From NCBI RefSeq assembly GCF_004361915.1, contig NZ_SNWP01000011.1, positions 744,001-808,000 of the forward strand: 64,000 bases of DNA, written 5' to 3'. The position numbers and the translations under genes are program-made. Positions 27,271 to 36,430 of the stretch are shown piece after piece; the first letter of the stretch is position 1; each line of letters opens with the position of its first letter. This DNA comes from Sediminibacterium goheungense (GTDB lineage: Bacteria > Bacteroidota > Bacteroidia > Chitinophagales > Chitinophagaceae). The notes below the pieces were generated by a model that saw nothing but the letters and a program-made list of their open reading frames with translations, ran no database searches and was not told the DNA's origin.

Positions 27271-28446
27271 TTAGGGATTCATACTAAGCTGGTATGCTTT
27301 CATCAACCATTGATCGTGCTGTTCAATGGTGTAGTGTTGCTGAAAAAAATCATAGGCATTGGCAGATAATCTGTTTTTTTCTTTCAGATCCATTTCATGA
27401 AATAAGGCAACGATGCGTAAGAGTTCGTCTGGATGAAGCGCATCATACAAGAATCCATTTTCATGGTGCCGTATCATTTCTTTCAGGTTTTCTGAAAGGG
27501 CAGCTATTACAATGGTGCCTGCCTGTTGTGCCTCAATAACGGTCAAGGGTAATCCTTCAGGCCAGATGGATGGAAAAATCAGGGCCTTACATTTTCGGTA
27601 TAGTTCCTGTAAAACGGGTTTGTTTACTTTGGGCCGGTATTGTATCCATTCATCGGTTTGTGTGATGATCCATGATGCCAGCGGGCCATCACCCACCAGT
27701 AATAAGGGAATCTTTTGTCCTTTCACCGCATTGATCAATCCCACAATTCCTTTTTCAGGAGACATGCGTCCTGCAAATAGAAAAAAATCTTCTCGCTGAT
27801 CATAGGAAGTGGGTGGGATGGTTTCTTGTAGAAAATTGGGTTTCAACATGATCTTATCAGCAGGAATACCTGTAGTCATCAGAGATTGCTGTTGAAGTGG
27901 ATTGAGCACCAGAAACTGATCTACTTTATGCTGCCAGGTTCCTATGCGGCGATGCCATACGGTGGATGCCGCCAGCATACGTGAAAGAAAACCCGAACCT
28001 TTAAAACATTTGCGGGCAATACCTAAAGCAAAACTTTTTTGTTGCTGGCAATCCATACAGGTTGTCTGGTTATAGAAGAAAAAACCATTCAAACAAAAAA
28101 GACGGTAGTTGTGCAGGGTAAATACGGTTCTGGCACCAGCAGCTTTGGCTCCCCAGAAAACAGCCGCAGATGCACGGTAATAAAAATTGTGTACATGCAC
28201 CACCGGTATGCTGTATTTTTTTACCAGTTTATATACTTTGATGGCTGCAGATAGATTGAAAAATACTGATAATGCATTCAACCAGCGTAATATGGGATTG
28301 CCAATGGTTTCGTTGGAAAAAAACAGGGTATGTACCTGCCATCCTTTTGTGGTAAGAAATTCTATTTCCTGCTGCACAACAGTGTCTTCTCCACCTTTCT
28401 GGAGGTAGGTATTGTGAATGAATAGTATGGCAGGTGTATTCGACAT
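27271..28446 (-). CDS. GT4-family glycosyltransferase
   Basis: 391 residues, GT-B fold. The N-terminal domain shows LFIHNTYLQKGGEDTVVQQE and VHVHNFYYRAS. The C-terminal GT4 domain has FLFAGRMSPEKGIVGLINAV, LLVGDGPL and IFPSIWPEGLPLTVIEAQQAGTIVIA, with the EX7E-type glutamate within the last. The start MSNTPAILFIHNTYLQKGGE begins right at the Rossmann strand. It probably adds one sugar to the lipid-linked unit; the donor is unknown. The acyltransferase gene lies 33 bp upstream. Confidence 0.88.
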   Translation of the reverse strand: MSNTPAILFIHNTYLQKGGEDTVVQQEIEFLTTKGWQVHTLFFSNETIGNPILRWLNALSVFFNLSAAIKVYKLVKKYSIPVVHVHNFYYRASAAVFWGAKAAGARTVFTLHNYRLFCLNGFFFYNQTTCMDCQQQKSFALGIARKCFKGSGFLSRMLAASTVWHRRIGTWQHKVDQFLVLNPLQQQSLMTTGIPADKIMLKPNFLQETIPPTSYDQREDFFLFAGRMSPEKGIVGLINAVKGQKIPLLLVGDGPLASWIITQTDEWIQYRPKVNKPVLQELYRKCKALIFPSIWPEGLPLTVIEAQQAGTIVIAALSENLKEMIRHHENGFLYDALHPDELLRIVALFHEMDLKEKNRLSANAYDFFQQHYTIEQHDQWLMKAYQLSMNP

Positions 28447-28479
28447 GGATATCTTGCACTGGTAACCTGTGGTGGTTTG

Positions 28480-29556
28480 TTATTTGATTTGTGAACCAAA
28501 CTTTTTTCTCAGTGCTACAAATGGCTTTTCAACCAGGTAGTACGAAGATAGGGTAAGAATGATGACCATTAACCAGAAACAGCATTGCCACTGTAACGCA
28601 TAGGATGGGAACCACTGGCTCGTGATTTTAGCGGCTACCCAATGAAAGAGGTATAAACTATAACTGATTTTTCCGATAAAGATGAGCCAGGGATGTGTGA
28701 GTGCACGTACTAACCATGTATGCGTATTGGTTTGTAAAAATGGCAGTATCAAGAAAATGCCGATACCCTGTGTGGTAAACTGAAAAAGTTGTTTATACAA
28801 AAAGTAAGGAATGAGTAATGAGCATAATATCAGCAGGCAACCCATGATACATACCGTTCTTTGCTGCAGCCACTGAAAGAAGACTTTATGATATTTGATT
28901 ACCAATGCACATAAGCAACCCCACAGGATGGAGTCCATACGGGTGTGTGATGAAAAGTAAATGCGTCCCGCAATATTTTCAGCTCCTTTAATACTGGTAT
29001 ATATCTGCCACCTGAATGCCAGTGCTGCCATACAAAGTGCCAATACAATAATTATAAAACGGCGCAATTGTTGTTGATCTATGCGTTGCATACATATGCT
29101 GAACAGAAAGGGGTAGAGCAGGTAGAAATGTTCTTCTACCGATAAGGACCATAAAATATCGAGTATGCGTGAGCAATCTTCTACAGGTACACGATACCAT
29201 CCGATATAATAATTGGTATAATACAATAAGGCACCTGTAATATCGTGCAGGGTAAGGCTGCATTGTAGCAAGGTAGTAGCTGCTACACTTAGTAAGATCA
29301 TCACCAGCAGGGCGGGATACAAACGAAAGAACCTGCGCAGGTAAAAATGGGAGAGATGTATATGTCCGTCTTTTTCTTTTTCTTCCAGCAATAAAGAGGT
29401 AATGAGGTAACCACTGATGAAGAAGAATAGTGTTACGCCCAGTTTTCCGGGAATGATTTTTTCCAGACCAGCATGTGAAAGTACCACCAGTAATATGGCA
29501 ACACCTCTGAGACCATCTACATAGGGCAGGTAACGTGATGGATTTGCTTTAGCCAT
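28480..29556 (-). CDS. Acyltransferase family 3 (OafA-like) membrane protein
   Basis: 358 residues with about ten membrane segments. The N-terminal motif YVDGLRGVAILLVVLSHAG contains the conserved histidine, followed by GYLITSLLLEEKEKDG and FYLRRFFRLYPAL, all typical of acyltransferase 3 proteins that O-acetylate surface sugars. No SGNH domain is attached. Its start overlaps the upstream GT4 stop by 8 bp, so the polymer from this block is probably acylated. Confidence 0.9.
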   Translation of the reverse strand: MAKANPSRYLPYVDGLRGVAILLVVLSHAGLEKIIPGKLGVTLFFFISGYLITSLLLEEKEKDGHIHLSHFYLRRFFRLYPALLVMILLSVAATTLLQCSLTLHDITGALLYYTNYYIGWYRVPVEDCSRILDILWSLSVEEHFYLLYPFLFSICMQRIDQQQLRRFIIIVLALCMAALAFRWQIYTSIKGAENIAGRIYFSSHTRMDSILWGCLCALVIKYHKVFFQWLQQRTVCIMGCLLILCSLLIPYFLYKQLFQFTTQGIGIFLILPFLQTNTHTWLVRALTHPWLIFIGKISYSLYLFHWVAAKITSQWFPSYALQWQCCFWLMVIILTLSSYYLVEKPFVALRKKFGSQIK

Positions 29557-30697
29557 GTGGTACTGTTTTTTTGAAAAGGGTCATTAATTTTTGGGCCGCA
29601 TCTTCCCATGAAAAATCTTTGAGGCGAAGCTTGCCTTTTTGAACCATTTCTTTTCGTAAAACTTCATCACTCAATACTTTTTGCATCAGCAATGCCAGTT
29701 CTTCCGGTTGTGTAGGATCAAATCCTATTACTGCGTCGCCTCCCACTTCGGGTAAACAACTGTTATTGGCCACGAGTACCGGTACCTGAAAATGAAAAGC
29801 TTCCAGCACGGGTATGCCGAACCCCTCGTTGAGAGAAGGGAATACATAGAGGTCTGCATGTTGATAGAGCTGGGCCACATATGTATCGGGCAGGTATCCC
29901 GTTTGGATGATTCTGTTTTTATAAGGGCTGTTTGCTATGGCTGCTTCAATAGCTGCAGTATCATCTGAATCCTGTTTTCCGTTTCCTTTTCCTGCCAGTA
30001 CCAGCCGCCGGTTCATATCTCCTTTTGCACAATAACGATCGAATGCATTAATGAGCATGGGCAGGTTTTTTCTCTTTTCCATTACACCTACATGTAGTAT
30101 ATAGGGTTGTTGTATGATATCATGTATCTGTTCAGGTATGATTGTTTCAACTGTTGCAAATGTTTTGGGACCCGGTGTTATGGCTATGAGTTTTTCTAAT
30201 GGAATACCCGTGTAATGGTGCACCTGTTGACGTGCATATTGAGAGGTTACCATAATGCTGCTGCATTTTCTGGCACCGGGCATAGCTATCAGGTGAAATA
30301 GTTTTCGCCACAGCACATTATAGTGTTGCGGATACTCAAAGAAAAAAGCATCGTGAAAAATTTCAATGCAGGTAAATCCGGGTTGTATGAGTGGTACAAA
30401 ATAGTCTCCACAGAAAACAATATCGCATTTGTTGCGCCAGGCTTTCCAGGGTAGCATTACCTGTTTCCAGTACTGGTATCGTATATGGCCCCATATGATC
30501 TGTACTTTTTTCTTTCCGGCAGGTATATCATAAGGATCGTCAAGAAAAACAAATTCAACGGTGGGGTCCGTATTGTTTCGGAATTGTTTGCAAAGTTCTT
30601 CCCAAACGGTTTTCTGTCCGGTCTTGGCTACACGCAGGTCACGGATATCGATACCGATTCTGATAGTCGTTTTACGCTGCTGCATCTGAGAAAACAA
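29549..30697 (-). CDS. GT4-family glycosyltransferase (RfaB/mannosyltransferase-like)
   Basis: 382 residues, GT-B fold, with GIDIRDLRVAKTGQKTVWEEL at the N-terminus and the GT4 domain YILHVGVMEKRKNLPMLINAF, GYLPDTYVAQLYQHADLYVFPSLNEGFGIPVLEAFHFQVPVLV. The first ATG (30697) gives a 26-bp overlap with the polymerase gene upstream; a second ATG at 30685 would give 14 bp, and either is possible. It likely adds a hexose to the repeat unit. Confidence 0.87.
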   Translation of the reverse strand: MFSQMQQRKTTIRIGIDIRDLRVAKTGQKTVWEELCKQFRNNTDPTVEFVFLDDPYDIPAGKKKVQIIWGHIRYQYWKQVMLPWKAWRNKCDIVFCGDYFVPLIQPGFTCIEIFHDAFFFEYPQHYNVLWRKLFHLIAMPGARKCSSIMVTSQYARQQVHHYTGIPLEKLIAITPGPKTFATVETIIPEQIHDIIQQPYILHVGVMEKRKNLPMLINAFDRYCAKGDMNRRLVLAGKGNGKQDSDDTAAIEAAIANSPYKNRIIQTGYLPDTYVAQLYQHADLYVFPSLNEGFGIPVLEAFHFQVPVLVANNSCLPEVGGDAVIGFDPTQPEELALLMQKVLSDEVLRKEMVQKGKLRLKDFSWEDAAQKLMTLFKKTVPHG

Positions 30698-32051
30698 TGT
30701 TTTTTGTCTTAGTAATATCTTCCATGGTTACCAATAAACCAGTACAGAACCAGGTGAAATAGGAAATATACACATAAGCTTCTACATTGGCTGTTAAGGT
30801 CGGAATGATGAGTCCGATTTTGGTGAGCAGGATGCAGAGTGCCAGTCTTTTTATTTTACCAGTGCTTCTTTTGAATACCCTGATGCTATATTGAATGATC
30901 CATATATAGAGTGCGAGATAAATAAGCATGGCGATGATGCCGGTTTGCACGCCGATGATGATAAGCTGGTTTTCGCCACCAATATTATCACCGGTGGTGG
31001 CTGCTACTCTTCCAGACATGCCAAGTCCGAGACCCAGCGGATTCGTAGATATGGCATTTAATCCTTCCAGCCATTGCAATACGTGAAAAGCGCTAGAGTT
31101 ATCCGTGAAATTAATGGTGGTGATCACCAGTTCATAAATATCTCCCTTTATGTAGAATGCGATAAAAATGATGGCAGCCAGTAAAGCATAATGAAATATA
31201 CGTAGCCATTGTCTTTTACCGGTGATGATGGCATAGAGATACAGGATAGCAAAATAACTTACCAGTGAGGCCCTCGAGATGGCAAAGAAAATAGCCAGTG
31301 TGCTGGTGATCAGTGTGATGAAAATGATACGGTTCATTTTAATACGGTGATCGTCTGTGGTAACAACAGCCAGACAGGCAGCCAATGTAAGGATCATATT
31401 GGCGCCCAGTTCGAGTGGTCCTCCATAAAAGCTGGCAAATCTTTTTAGTCCATTGCTGGTTTCAAAGGTCCAGCTGAGCCCGAAATTACCGGATGGTTCT
31501 GCGCCAAAAAACCGTTCATTGTATTCTGCATATCCGGTGAGTGTTTGCAGATGCTGGTATTGCCATACTTCCCAACCCAATACGATGGTTGCCAGAATAG
31601 CCACCAGACAGATATAATGAAAAATATGTTTCATGGGCACCATCTCCGGTATCATGTAACGGCCGGTAAAATAAATCAGCGGAAAAAAACTGAGTCCCTT
31701 CAGTGCCAATAGCTTATCAACGAATCCAAAATTACCTAGTGGGAACAGTACATATAGAAAAGTATAGAGCAGGTAAGCGATCATGAGTTTATCAGGCAGC
31801 CGTAATACAATCACTCTTTTTTTCACAAATACCAGCCAACAAAGCGTAATCAGAACAATCAATTCTTTGAATGACTGAAAAACAGGTACCAGTCTCTCAA
31901 ATCCGTATTGATAAGTGAGGGAGAGGGATGTAAAATAAATAGGAAGACCGATGACAAAGAATACCAGTATATACTGGGGCTGTTTTTTCAGCAGGCGATA
32001 CAAGGCTTGCAGAAAAGAGAACAGGTATATACAAGGTAACAGAAATAACAT
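30672..32051 (-). CDS. O-antigen polymerase/ligase-family membrane protein
   Basis: 459 residues with about twelve membrane segments and a larger periplasmic loop rich in aromatics and glycine near residues 185-210. The signature FAISRASLVSYFAILYLY and the later NPLGLGLGMSGRVAATTG resemble Wzy_C/WaaL proteins. It could polymerise the repeat unit or ligate finished chains. It is better conserved with known ligase/polymerase proteins than the 48-1211 product. A 12-bp hairpin lies 23 bp upstream of the ATG. Confidence 0.83.
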   Translation of the reverse strand: MLFLLPCIYLFSFLQALYRLLKKQPQYILVFFVIGLPIYFTSLSLTYQYGFERLVPVFQSFKELIVLITLCWLVFVKKRVIVLRLPDKLMIAYLLYTFLYVLFPLGNFGFVDKLLALKGLSFFPLIYFTGRYMIPEMVPMKHIFHYICLVAILATIVLGWEVWQYQHLQTLTGYAEYNERFFGAEPSGNFGLSWTFETSNGLKRFASFYGGPLELGANMILTLAACLAVVTTDDHRIKMNRIIFITLITSTLAIFFAISRASLVSYFAILYLYAIITGKRQWLRIFHYALLAAIIFIAFYIKGDIYELVITTINFTDNSSAFHVLQWLEGLNAISTNPLGLGLGMSGRVAATTGDNIGGENQLIIIGVQTGIIAMLIYLALYIWIIQYSIRVFKRSTGKIKRLALCILLTKIGLIIPTLTANVEAYVYISYFTWFCTGLLVTMEDITKTKNIVFSDAAA

Positions 32052-32073
32052 GCATGTACTTTTTTACCTGAAT

Positions 32074-32101
32074 AACTGTTCCGGCTTTTGCCGGAACAGT
32101 T
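32074..32101. other. 12-bp hairpin just upstream of the polymerase start
   Basis: AACTGTTCCGGC, loop TTTT, GCCGGAACAGTT: a perfect stem 23 bp before the ATG of the - strand gene ending at 32051. Neither strand has a T-run after it, so it is more likely a leader hairpin or protein site than a terminator. Confidence 0.6.
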
Positions 32102-32220
32102 GCTTCTAGTTATTTGAACCAGAGGTTTAAAAAAAGATAGATACATTATGCATCTGTCTAATGTTTTTTTCTAATATCTGCAAGATATGATTAGGTGGTT
32201 TAATCTCAAAACCAAGGTTT

Positions 32221-32350
32221 TAGGTACTGGTACTAGGTGCTGGGTACTGGGTTTGTGAATGTATTCATTTTACGACTATCAGGTAATGTCCTAACTCCTA
32301 ATACCCTTCGACTCCGCTCAGGGCAAGCCTAGTACCTAGTACCCAGTACC
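32221..32350. repeat. Word C/E inverted repeat in the 32052-32335 spacer
   Basis: Left form GGTACTAGGTGCTGGGTAC at 32229-32247 faces right forms CCCTTCGACTCCGCTCAGGG (32304-32323) and CCTAGTACCTAGTACCCAG. The right copy continues into the 3' end of the GT2 gene: its TAG stop (32336-32338) and last codons are word C. Confidence 0.7.
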
Positions 32351-33280
32351 CCCCCCACTAATACCATCTTTAATGGCATGCCACATGGCTCTTAGTTTCT
32401 GGAACCTGCCACGTGCTGTAAAATAGCCCAGTACCAGCAGGAGATAAAAAAAATTGCAAATGATAACAGTTGGCCAGCAGTACCAGGGTGTATATTTTTT
32501 GATGATCCAAAGCCGGTTTCGTTGGTTATAGTAATGCACCATGGGATTTACATAGCCTTCTTTACCAGGTGTTGCCGACTTGTTCGATACACCGGCAATA
32601 TGGTAGATTACCGACGCCGGATGATAGATAAGTTGATAGTGGAGTTGCTTTATGCGGAAAGACAGATCCACATCTTCACTGTACATGAAAAAATCTTCGG
32701 ATAGTAATCCGGTTTTGGCCAGTATGGTATTGCGAACAAGAAAAGCACAGCCCGAAAGCCAGTCTACTTCTTTTACCAGAAAATGTCTTTGTTTAGGCAG
32801 TTGGTTTTCGCCATCCGTACTGGCAAAGCCTGTCCATTTATTGAAATAAGCACCTCCATTCCATAATAATTTCCGGTTATGATGAAAATGTATTCGTGGT
32901 TGAATGGCACCTGCCTTGGGGTGCGACTCCATATAGGTGATGAGGATATGCAGAAAGTCGGGTTCCACAAATGTATCATTATTCAGCATGATGGAATAAT
33001 CAAACTGTTGTTTTATTGCATACCGTAATCCGATATTATTACCACCTGTAAAGCCCTGATTTGTTTCGGAGGGAAGCAATACCACTTCCGGATGTTGGTT
33101 GCGAATTTTTTCACATGACCCATCTTTCGAACCATTGTCTACTACAATAACCCTATAGTTAGTATAGTTGAGTTGTTTGAGTGATGTAAGACAGTCATTC
33201 GTTACATCAAAACTTTTCCAATTCACGAGTATGATGGCAACCGATGGTAAAGCTTCTTGTGACTGATTAACTGTATGCAT
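32336..33280 (-). CDS. GT2-family glycosyltransferase
   Basis: 314 residues, GT-A fold. Motifs: VAIILVNWKSFDVTNDCLTSL, VIVDNGSKDGS, NQGFTGGNNIGLRYA, the metal-binding-type MLNNDTFVEP and DWLSGCAFLVRNTIL with FMYSEDVDLSFR, as in rhamnosyltransferase-like GT2 proteins. The C-terminal residues GGGTGY and the stop are encoded by spacer word C, with a C8 tract at 32349-32356. It overlaps the methyltransferase stop by 1 bp (TGATG). Confidence 0.9.
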   Translation of the reverse strand: MHTVNQSQEALPSVAIILVNWKSFDVTNDCLTSLKQLNYTNYRVIVVDNGSKDGSCEKIRNQHPEVVLLPSETNQGFTGGNNIGLRYAIKQQFDYSIMLNNDTFVEPDFLHILITYMESHPKAGAIQPRIHFHHNRKLLWNGGAYFNKWTGFASTDGENQLPKQRHFLVKEVDWLSGCAFLVRNTILAKTGLLSEDFFMYSEDVDLSFRIKQLHYQLIYHPASVIYHIAGVSNKSATPGKEGYVNPMVHYYNQRNRLWIIKKYTPWYCWPTVIICNFFYLLLVLGYFTARGRFQKLRAMWHAIKDGISGGGTGY

Positions 33281-34245
33281 CAGGAACGATATCCTTTATA
33301 TTGTTGAAGCAATACATGATCTGGTAACACATACCCCGTTTTCTTAACACCTATGAAATAAAGTCCGCAGGCACCATCGCAGGCTCCTTTGTTATGATTG
33401 AGTAAGTAATCGAAGTATTTCAACCAGAATACAAAAAAGCTTGAGCCATAGCTGATGATACGATCTATGGTTTTATTAAACGCAAAGGAAAGAAAGAAAT
33501 AACGTAGCGACCATGCGAGTGATGAACCTGGTCCTGCCACGAGCCCGCGATCAATTTCTTCAAAGTTTCTGAATAATCGTCGATGGCCGAGATCAGTAAA
33601 ACGATGGAAATCATATTTGCCTCCATGCACTTGTTGCATAAAAGGTGTTTCAGCATATACGATGCCATTTTCATTCAGCACCCTTTCTATCTCTTTCACA
33701 CATTGAAAAGGGTCCAGCACATGCTCGAGTACCGCTTGTACAATCACCAAATCGAATGTATTGGCATCAAATGGAATATGGTGGGCATCGAAAATGATAT
33801 TGGTATTCGGACCCTGAGCCACATCTGACTCTACCATGATGGTTTGTTGTGGTAATTGTTGTTTCAGTATCGACATGCCAGTACCATCAATGCTTCCCCC
33901 GATTACTAATATTCGGGGAGATTCAATGTTGCGCAAGCGATCTGCAATTTTTGCGTAGTTGATTTTACTGGTATAATTCAGCGTAACATCGGGCCGTAAT
34001 TTTCTCAGAAAGTTAATGACCGGGTTTTTGCTGTTACCAAAAAAAATAGCAGGAGCCTCTGGTGTGTTGAAATCTTCCTGTTGAAATACCTCATTTTTAT
34101 TACTGATGAAAACAGGTACCCCATAATAAATGGGGTAAGTAATGTTACAGCTATGGTTGGTACATTGGAAATGATCCTGTTGCAGAGAAACTTTGGCACC
34201 ACATTCCGGACAATTCAGTAAATGTTCAAAAGAGTGAAAACGCAT
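33280..34245 (-). CDS. SAM-dependent methyltransferase with N-terminal zinc ribbon
   Basis: 321 residues. The first ~50 residues hold CPECG and CTNHSC, a likely zinc-binding ribbon similar to Trm112-like domains, then IYYGVPVFIS. A class I methyltransferase domain follows (RILVIGGSIDGTGM, FDLVIVQAVLEHVLDPFQCVKEIERVLNENGIVYAETPF). A hydrophobic stretch near residues 245-290 may associate with the membrane. Such proteins are frequent in polysaccharide loci and may methylate a sugar or terminate chains. Target unknown. Confidence 0.82.
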   Translation of the reverse strand: MRFHSFEHLLNCPECGAKVSLQQDHFQCTNHSCNITYPIYYGVPVFISNKNEVFQQEDFNTPEAPAIFFGNSKNPVINFLRKLRPDVTLNYTSKINYAKIADRLRNIESPRILVIGGSIDGTGMSILKQQLPQQTIMVESDVAQGPNTNIIFDAHHIPFDANTFDLVIVQAVLEHVLDPFQCVKEIERVLNENGIVYAETPFMQQVHGGKYDFHRFTDLGHRRLFRNFEEIDRGLVAGPGSSLAWSLRYFFLSFAFNKTIDRIISYGSSFFVFWLKYFDYLLNHNKGACDGACGLYFIGVKKTGYVLPDHVLLQQYKGYRS

Positions 34246-34307
34246 TCAAAAGGTTTTAAGGTAACTGCTTAGGTCAAAAGTAAGTTATAAGTATCACCTA
34301 AAAAAAG

Positions 34308-35564
34308 TCAGTACAGACGATTGCTTTTGCGTATAAAATACAGGTATAAGGGAATGCTGCTACATTCGATGAGGAGCAGGTATAGGCCAAATAAGCCGGG
34401 GTTGTGCAGGCTGAGCAGTATTTGTGCAAAAATAACGGCCATCATGAGCAGTAATACAGCAATGATAAAAATGTATTTATACTGGTGCCTGATGAGCAGA
34501 TCGGCAACATTCAATGAATTTAATGCGGCTATGAATGGTACGAGTGCTACATATTGCAAATACACGGCAGCGAGGGTATTTGACTCAGGTGCAATGATAC
34601 GGATAATGGTATCGGGAAAACAAAATATAACCAGTGCAATCGTAAGAAATACAATACTGATCAGATAGCTTAGTTTTCTTTTCATTTGTTGCCAGGCTCC
34701 CGGTGATTGCTGATATTGTACGGCTGCTCTGGGATAAATGGTGTTGAAGAAAGAAATGATGAGCATTCGAAACGACCAGATAATTTTATCTATTAGCGAA
34801 TAAGCCGCCAATACAATACCGTCGCCCATGCCAGATACGATAAAAAGAAAATACGACTGCTGCAACTGCACGCAGGCATTGTTGCCTGTAAGGTAAAAAT
34901 TGGTTTTCAGGTACCTTATGAGCTCCGCTGTTGATACAGAGAAATGAAACAGACGATATTTTCTGATGATATAAAAAATGAGGAAAATATTAGCGAGTAC
35001 ACCCGGTATGCCTATCAGAAAATTTACCCAGATACCTTCTTTGCTGCTGGTAATCAAAAAAATGATGAGTAGTGCCGAAATGATTTTTGCGATAAGATTG
35101 GTGAGGTTGTACAAAAACAATTGCTGCATACCTACAAAGAAGAAAAAGGGGCTGAGCATTTCTGACAGGATAATGGTGTTGGCAGAAAGGAAATGACGAT
35201 AATGCCCTGGGGATAAAAAATAAATGCCTATCAATAGCAAAAAGGAGAATACTAAGAGTAGGCCCCTGGTATAGTAAATACTAAAGAATGTTTGAGACAA
35301 GGCGGTAGGTGCGGTACGGTGTAATGCCACATCTTTTACACCAGATTGGTTGCTGCCATAGTTGATGAGAATAGATACCATGGCAGCATAGGAACCTGCT
35401 ACTGCTATCTGACCAAATTCAATAAGTCCTGCTTTGTGTGCAATGATGGGGATCAATAAGATCTGCGCCAGAACATTGGCTGCCTGTAAAAAACTGAGGT
35501 TCGCAAAGTTTACAATTACCGACCGGTTTTTAACAAGTGACAGATATATCTTTTGAATGGGCAT
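34308..35564 (-). CDS. Wzx-like oligosaccharide flippase
   Basis: 418 residues with about twelve membrane helices, of the MOP/PST flippase superfamily that moves undecaprenyl-linked repeat units across the inner membrane. Typical features are NFANLSFLQAANVLAQILLIPIIAHKAG near the N-terminus, GSNQSGVKDVAL, and the internal AYSLIDKIIWSFRMLIISFFNTIYPR. It is the only flippase seen in the window. It sits 15 bp downstream of the lipoprotein gene and 62 bp before the methyltransferase. Confidence 0.88.
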   Translation of the reverse strand: MPIQKIYLSLVKNRSVIVNFANLSFLQAANVLAQILLIPIIAHKAGLIEFGQIAVAGSYAAMVSILINYGSNQSGVKDVALHRTAPTALSQTFFSIYYTRGLLLVFSFLLLIGIYFLSPGHYRHFLSANTIILSEMLSPFFFFVGMQQLFLYNLTNLIAKIISALLIIFLITSSKEGIWVNFLIGIPGVLANIFLIFYIIRKYRLFHFSVSTAELIRYLKTNFYLTGNNACVQLQQSYFLFIVSGMGDGIVLAAYSLIDKIIWSFRMLIISFFNTIYPRAAVQYQQSPGAWQQMKRKLSYLISIVFLTIALVIFCFPDTIIRIIAPESNTLAAVYLQYVALVPFIAALNSLNVADLLIRHQYKYIFIIAVLLLMMAVIFAQILLSLHNPGLFGLYLLLIECSSIPLYLYFIRKSNRLY

Positions 35565-35579
35565 TGTAAGGATCGATCA

Positions 35580-36248
35580 TTATTGATACATGGCTGCGAT
35601 GATGCTGAGATTGTCGATTGACCAGCTTTTCAAACAAAGGCTGTTGAATGGCTGAAGCACATCACTCAGTTCGAGCACGAGTCCACCGGTATGTCCTGTG
35701 GTGTATTCAATCTTATAATGGGTAGTGCCCTTGTTATTTCCGGCATTGGCACACACGCCTGGAAGGGTACCCCATGAATTGCTCAGAGGTGGGTTGTTAA
35801 AGACGGTGGTGCCATAATCGTTGGGAAATGACTGTGGCTGCGTTCCATTTGAAAAAGTAGTAAGGTGCACGATCATGCCATTGATCGTCATTTTCCATAA
35901 ATCGGGTAACGTAGAACCTGCTGGTATCAGGTTGCCATCCCATTTATCGTGCACATAGAGATCAAATTCAACTTTCAGGATATTGTGTTCAGGTAAAGTA
36001 TCCAGTTTCAATTGGGCCAATACGCTGTTGAATCTACCCAATACCTTGTTATTGTTCAGGTAGCTGGTAATCTTCGTTGAATCTACCCTGCCATAAATAT
36101 TGTAAAAAGTGAACCCATGGGCTGAATCTCTTTCAAAGTCGTTCTTGTATACCACATTTTTGAGTGGAATATTCTTAAAGCATCCACTGAGGAAGGGGTA
36201 CAGGCAAATACACAGTACAAATAACCATTTGCCTGTTTGTTTTTTCAT
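35580..36248 (-). CDS. Hypothetical surface lipoprotein
   Basis: 222 residues from the ATG at 36248. An in-frame ATG at 36272 lies within a palindrome beside the predicted promoter and is less likely. The signal peptide MKKQTGKWLFVLCICLYPFLSGC ends in a lipobox LSGC. The mature part begins VVYKNDFERDS and looks all-beta, with WKMTINGMIVHLTTFSNG and LVLELSDVLQPFNSLCLKSWSIDNLSI, reminiscent of jelly-roll carbohydrate-binding folds. I do not recognise a family. It precedes the flippase gene by 15 bp, so it may be a polysaccharide-related surface protein. Confidence 0.7.
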   Translation of the reverse strand: MKKQTGKWLFVLCICLYPFLSGCFKNIPLKNVVYKNDFERDSAHGFTFYNIYGRVDSTKITSYLNNNKVLGRFNSVLAQLKLDTLPEHNILKVEFDLYVHDKWDGNLIPAGSTLPDLWKMTINGMIVHLTTFSNGTQPQSFPNDYGTTVFNNPPLSNSWGTLPGVCANAGNNKGTTHYKIEYTTGHTGGLVLELSDVLQPFNSLCLKSWSIDNLSIIAAMYQ

Positions 36249-36265
36249 GTTACGTATGCCTGTGT

Positions 36266-36287
36266 TTATCATATGATAACAAAAATA
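36266..36287 (-). promoter_or_regulatory. Promoter element with adjoining 14-bp palindrome
   Basis: On the - strand TATTTTTG (36280-36287) matches TAnnTTTG and is followed at once by the perfect palindrome TTATCATATGATAA (36266-36279), which would cover the transcription start. It could be an operator for the lipoprotein-flippase operon. There is no regulator gene adjacent. Confidence 0.55.
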
Positions 36288-36430
36288 GGTGGTTTCAGGG
36301 GTTAGTTGATAAAATTATAGGTGCTTACATAGGAAGTTTTTTGCAGGGAGAAGGGAAGAAGGGGAGATGTGCTGACTTAGTAATGTTAAATATCAACAGT
36401 ACTAAGTATGCTGGTTGGTAATTTAATTAT

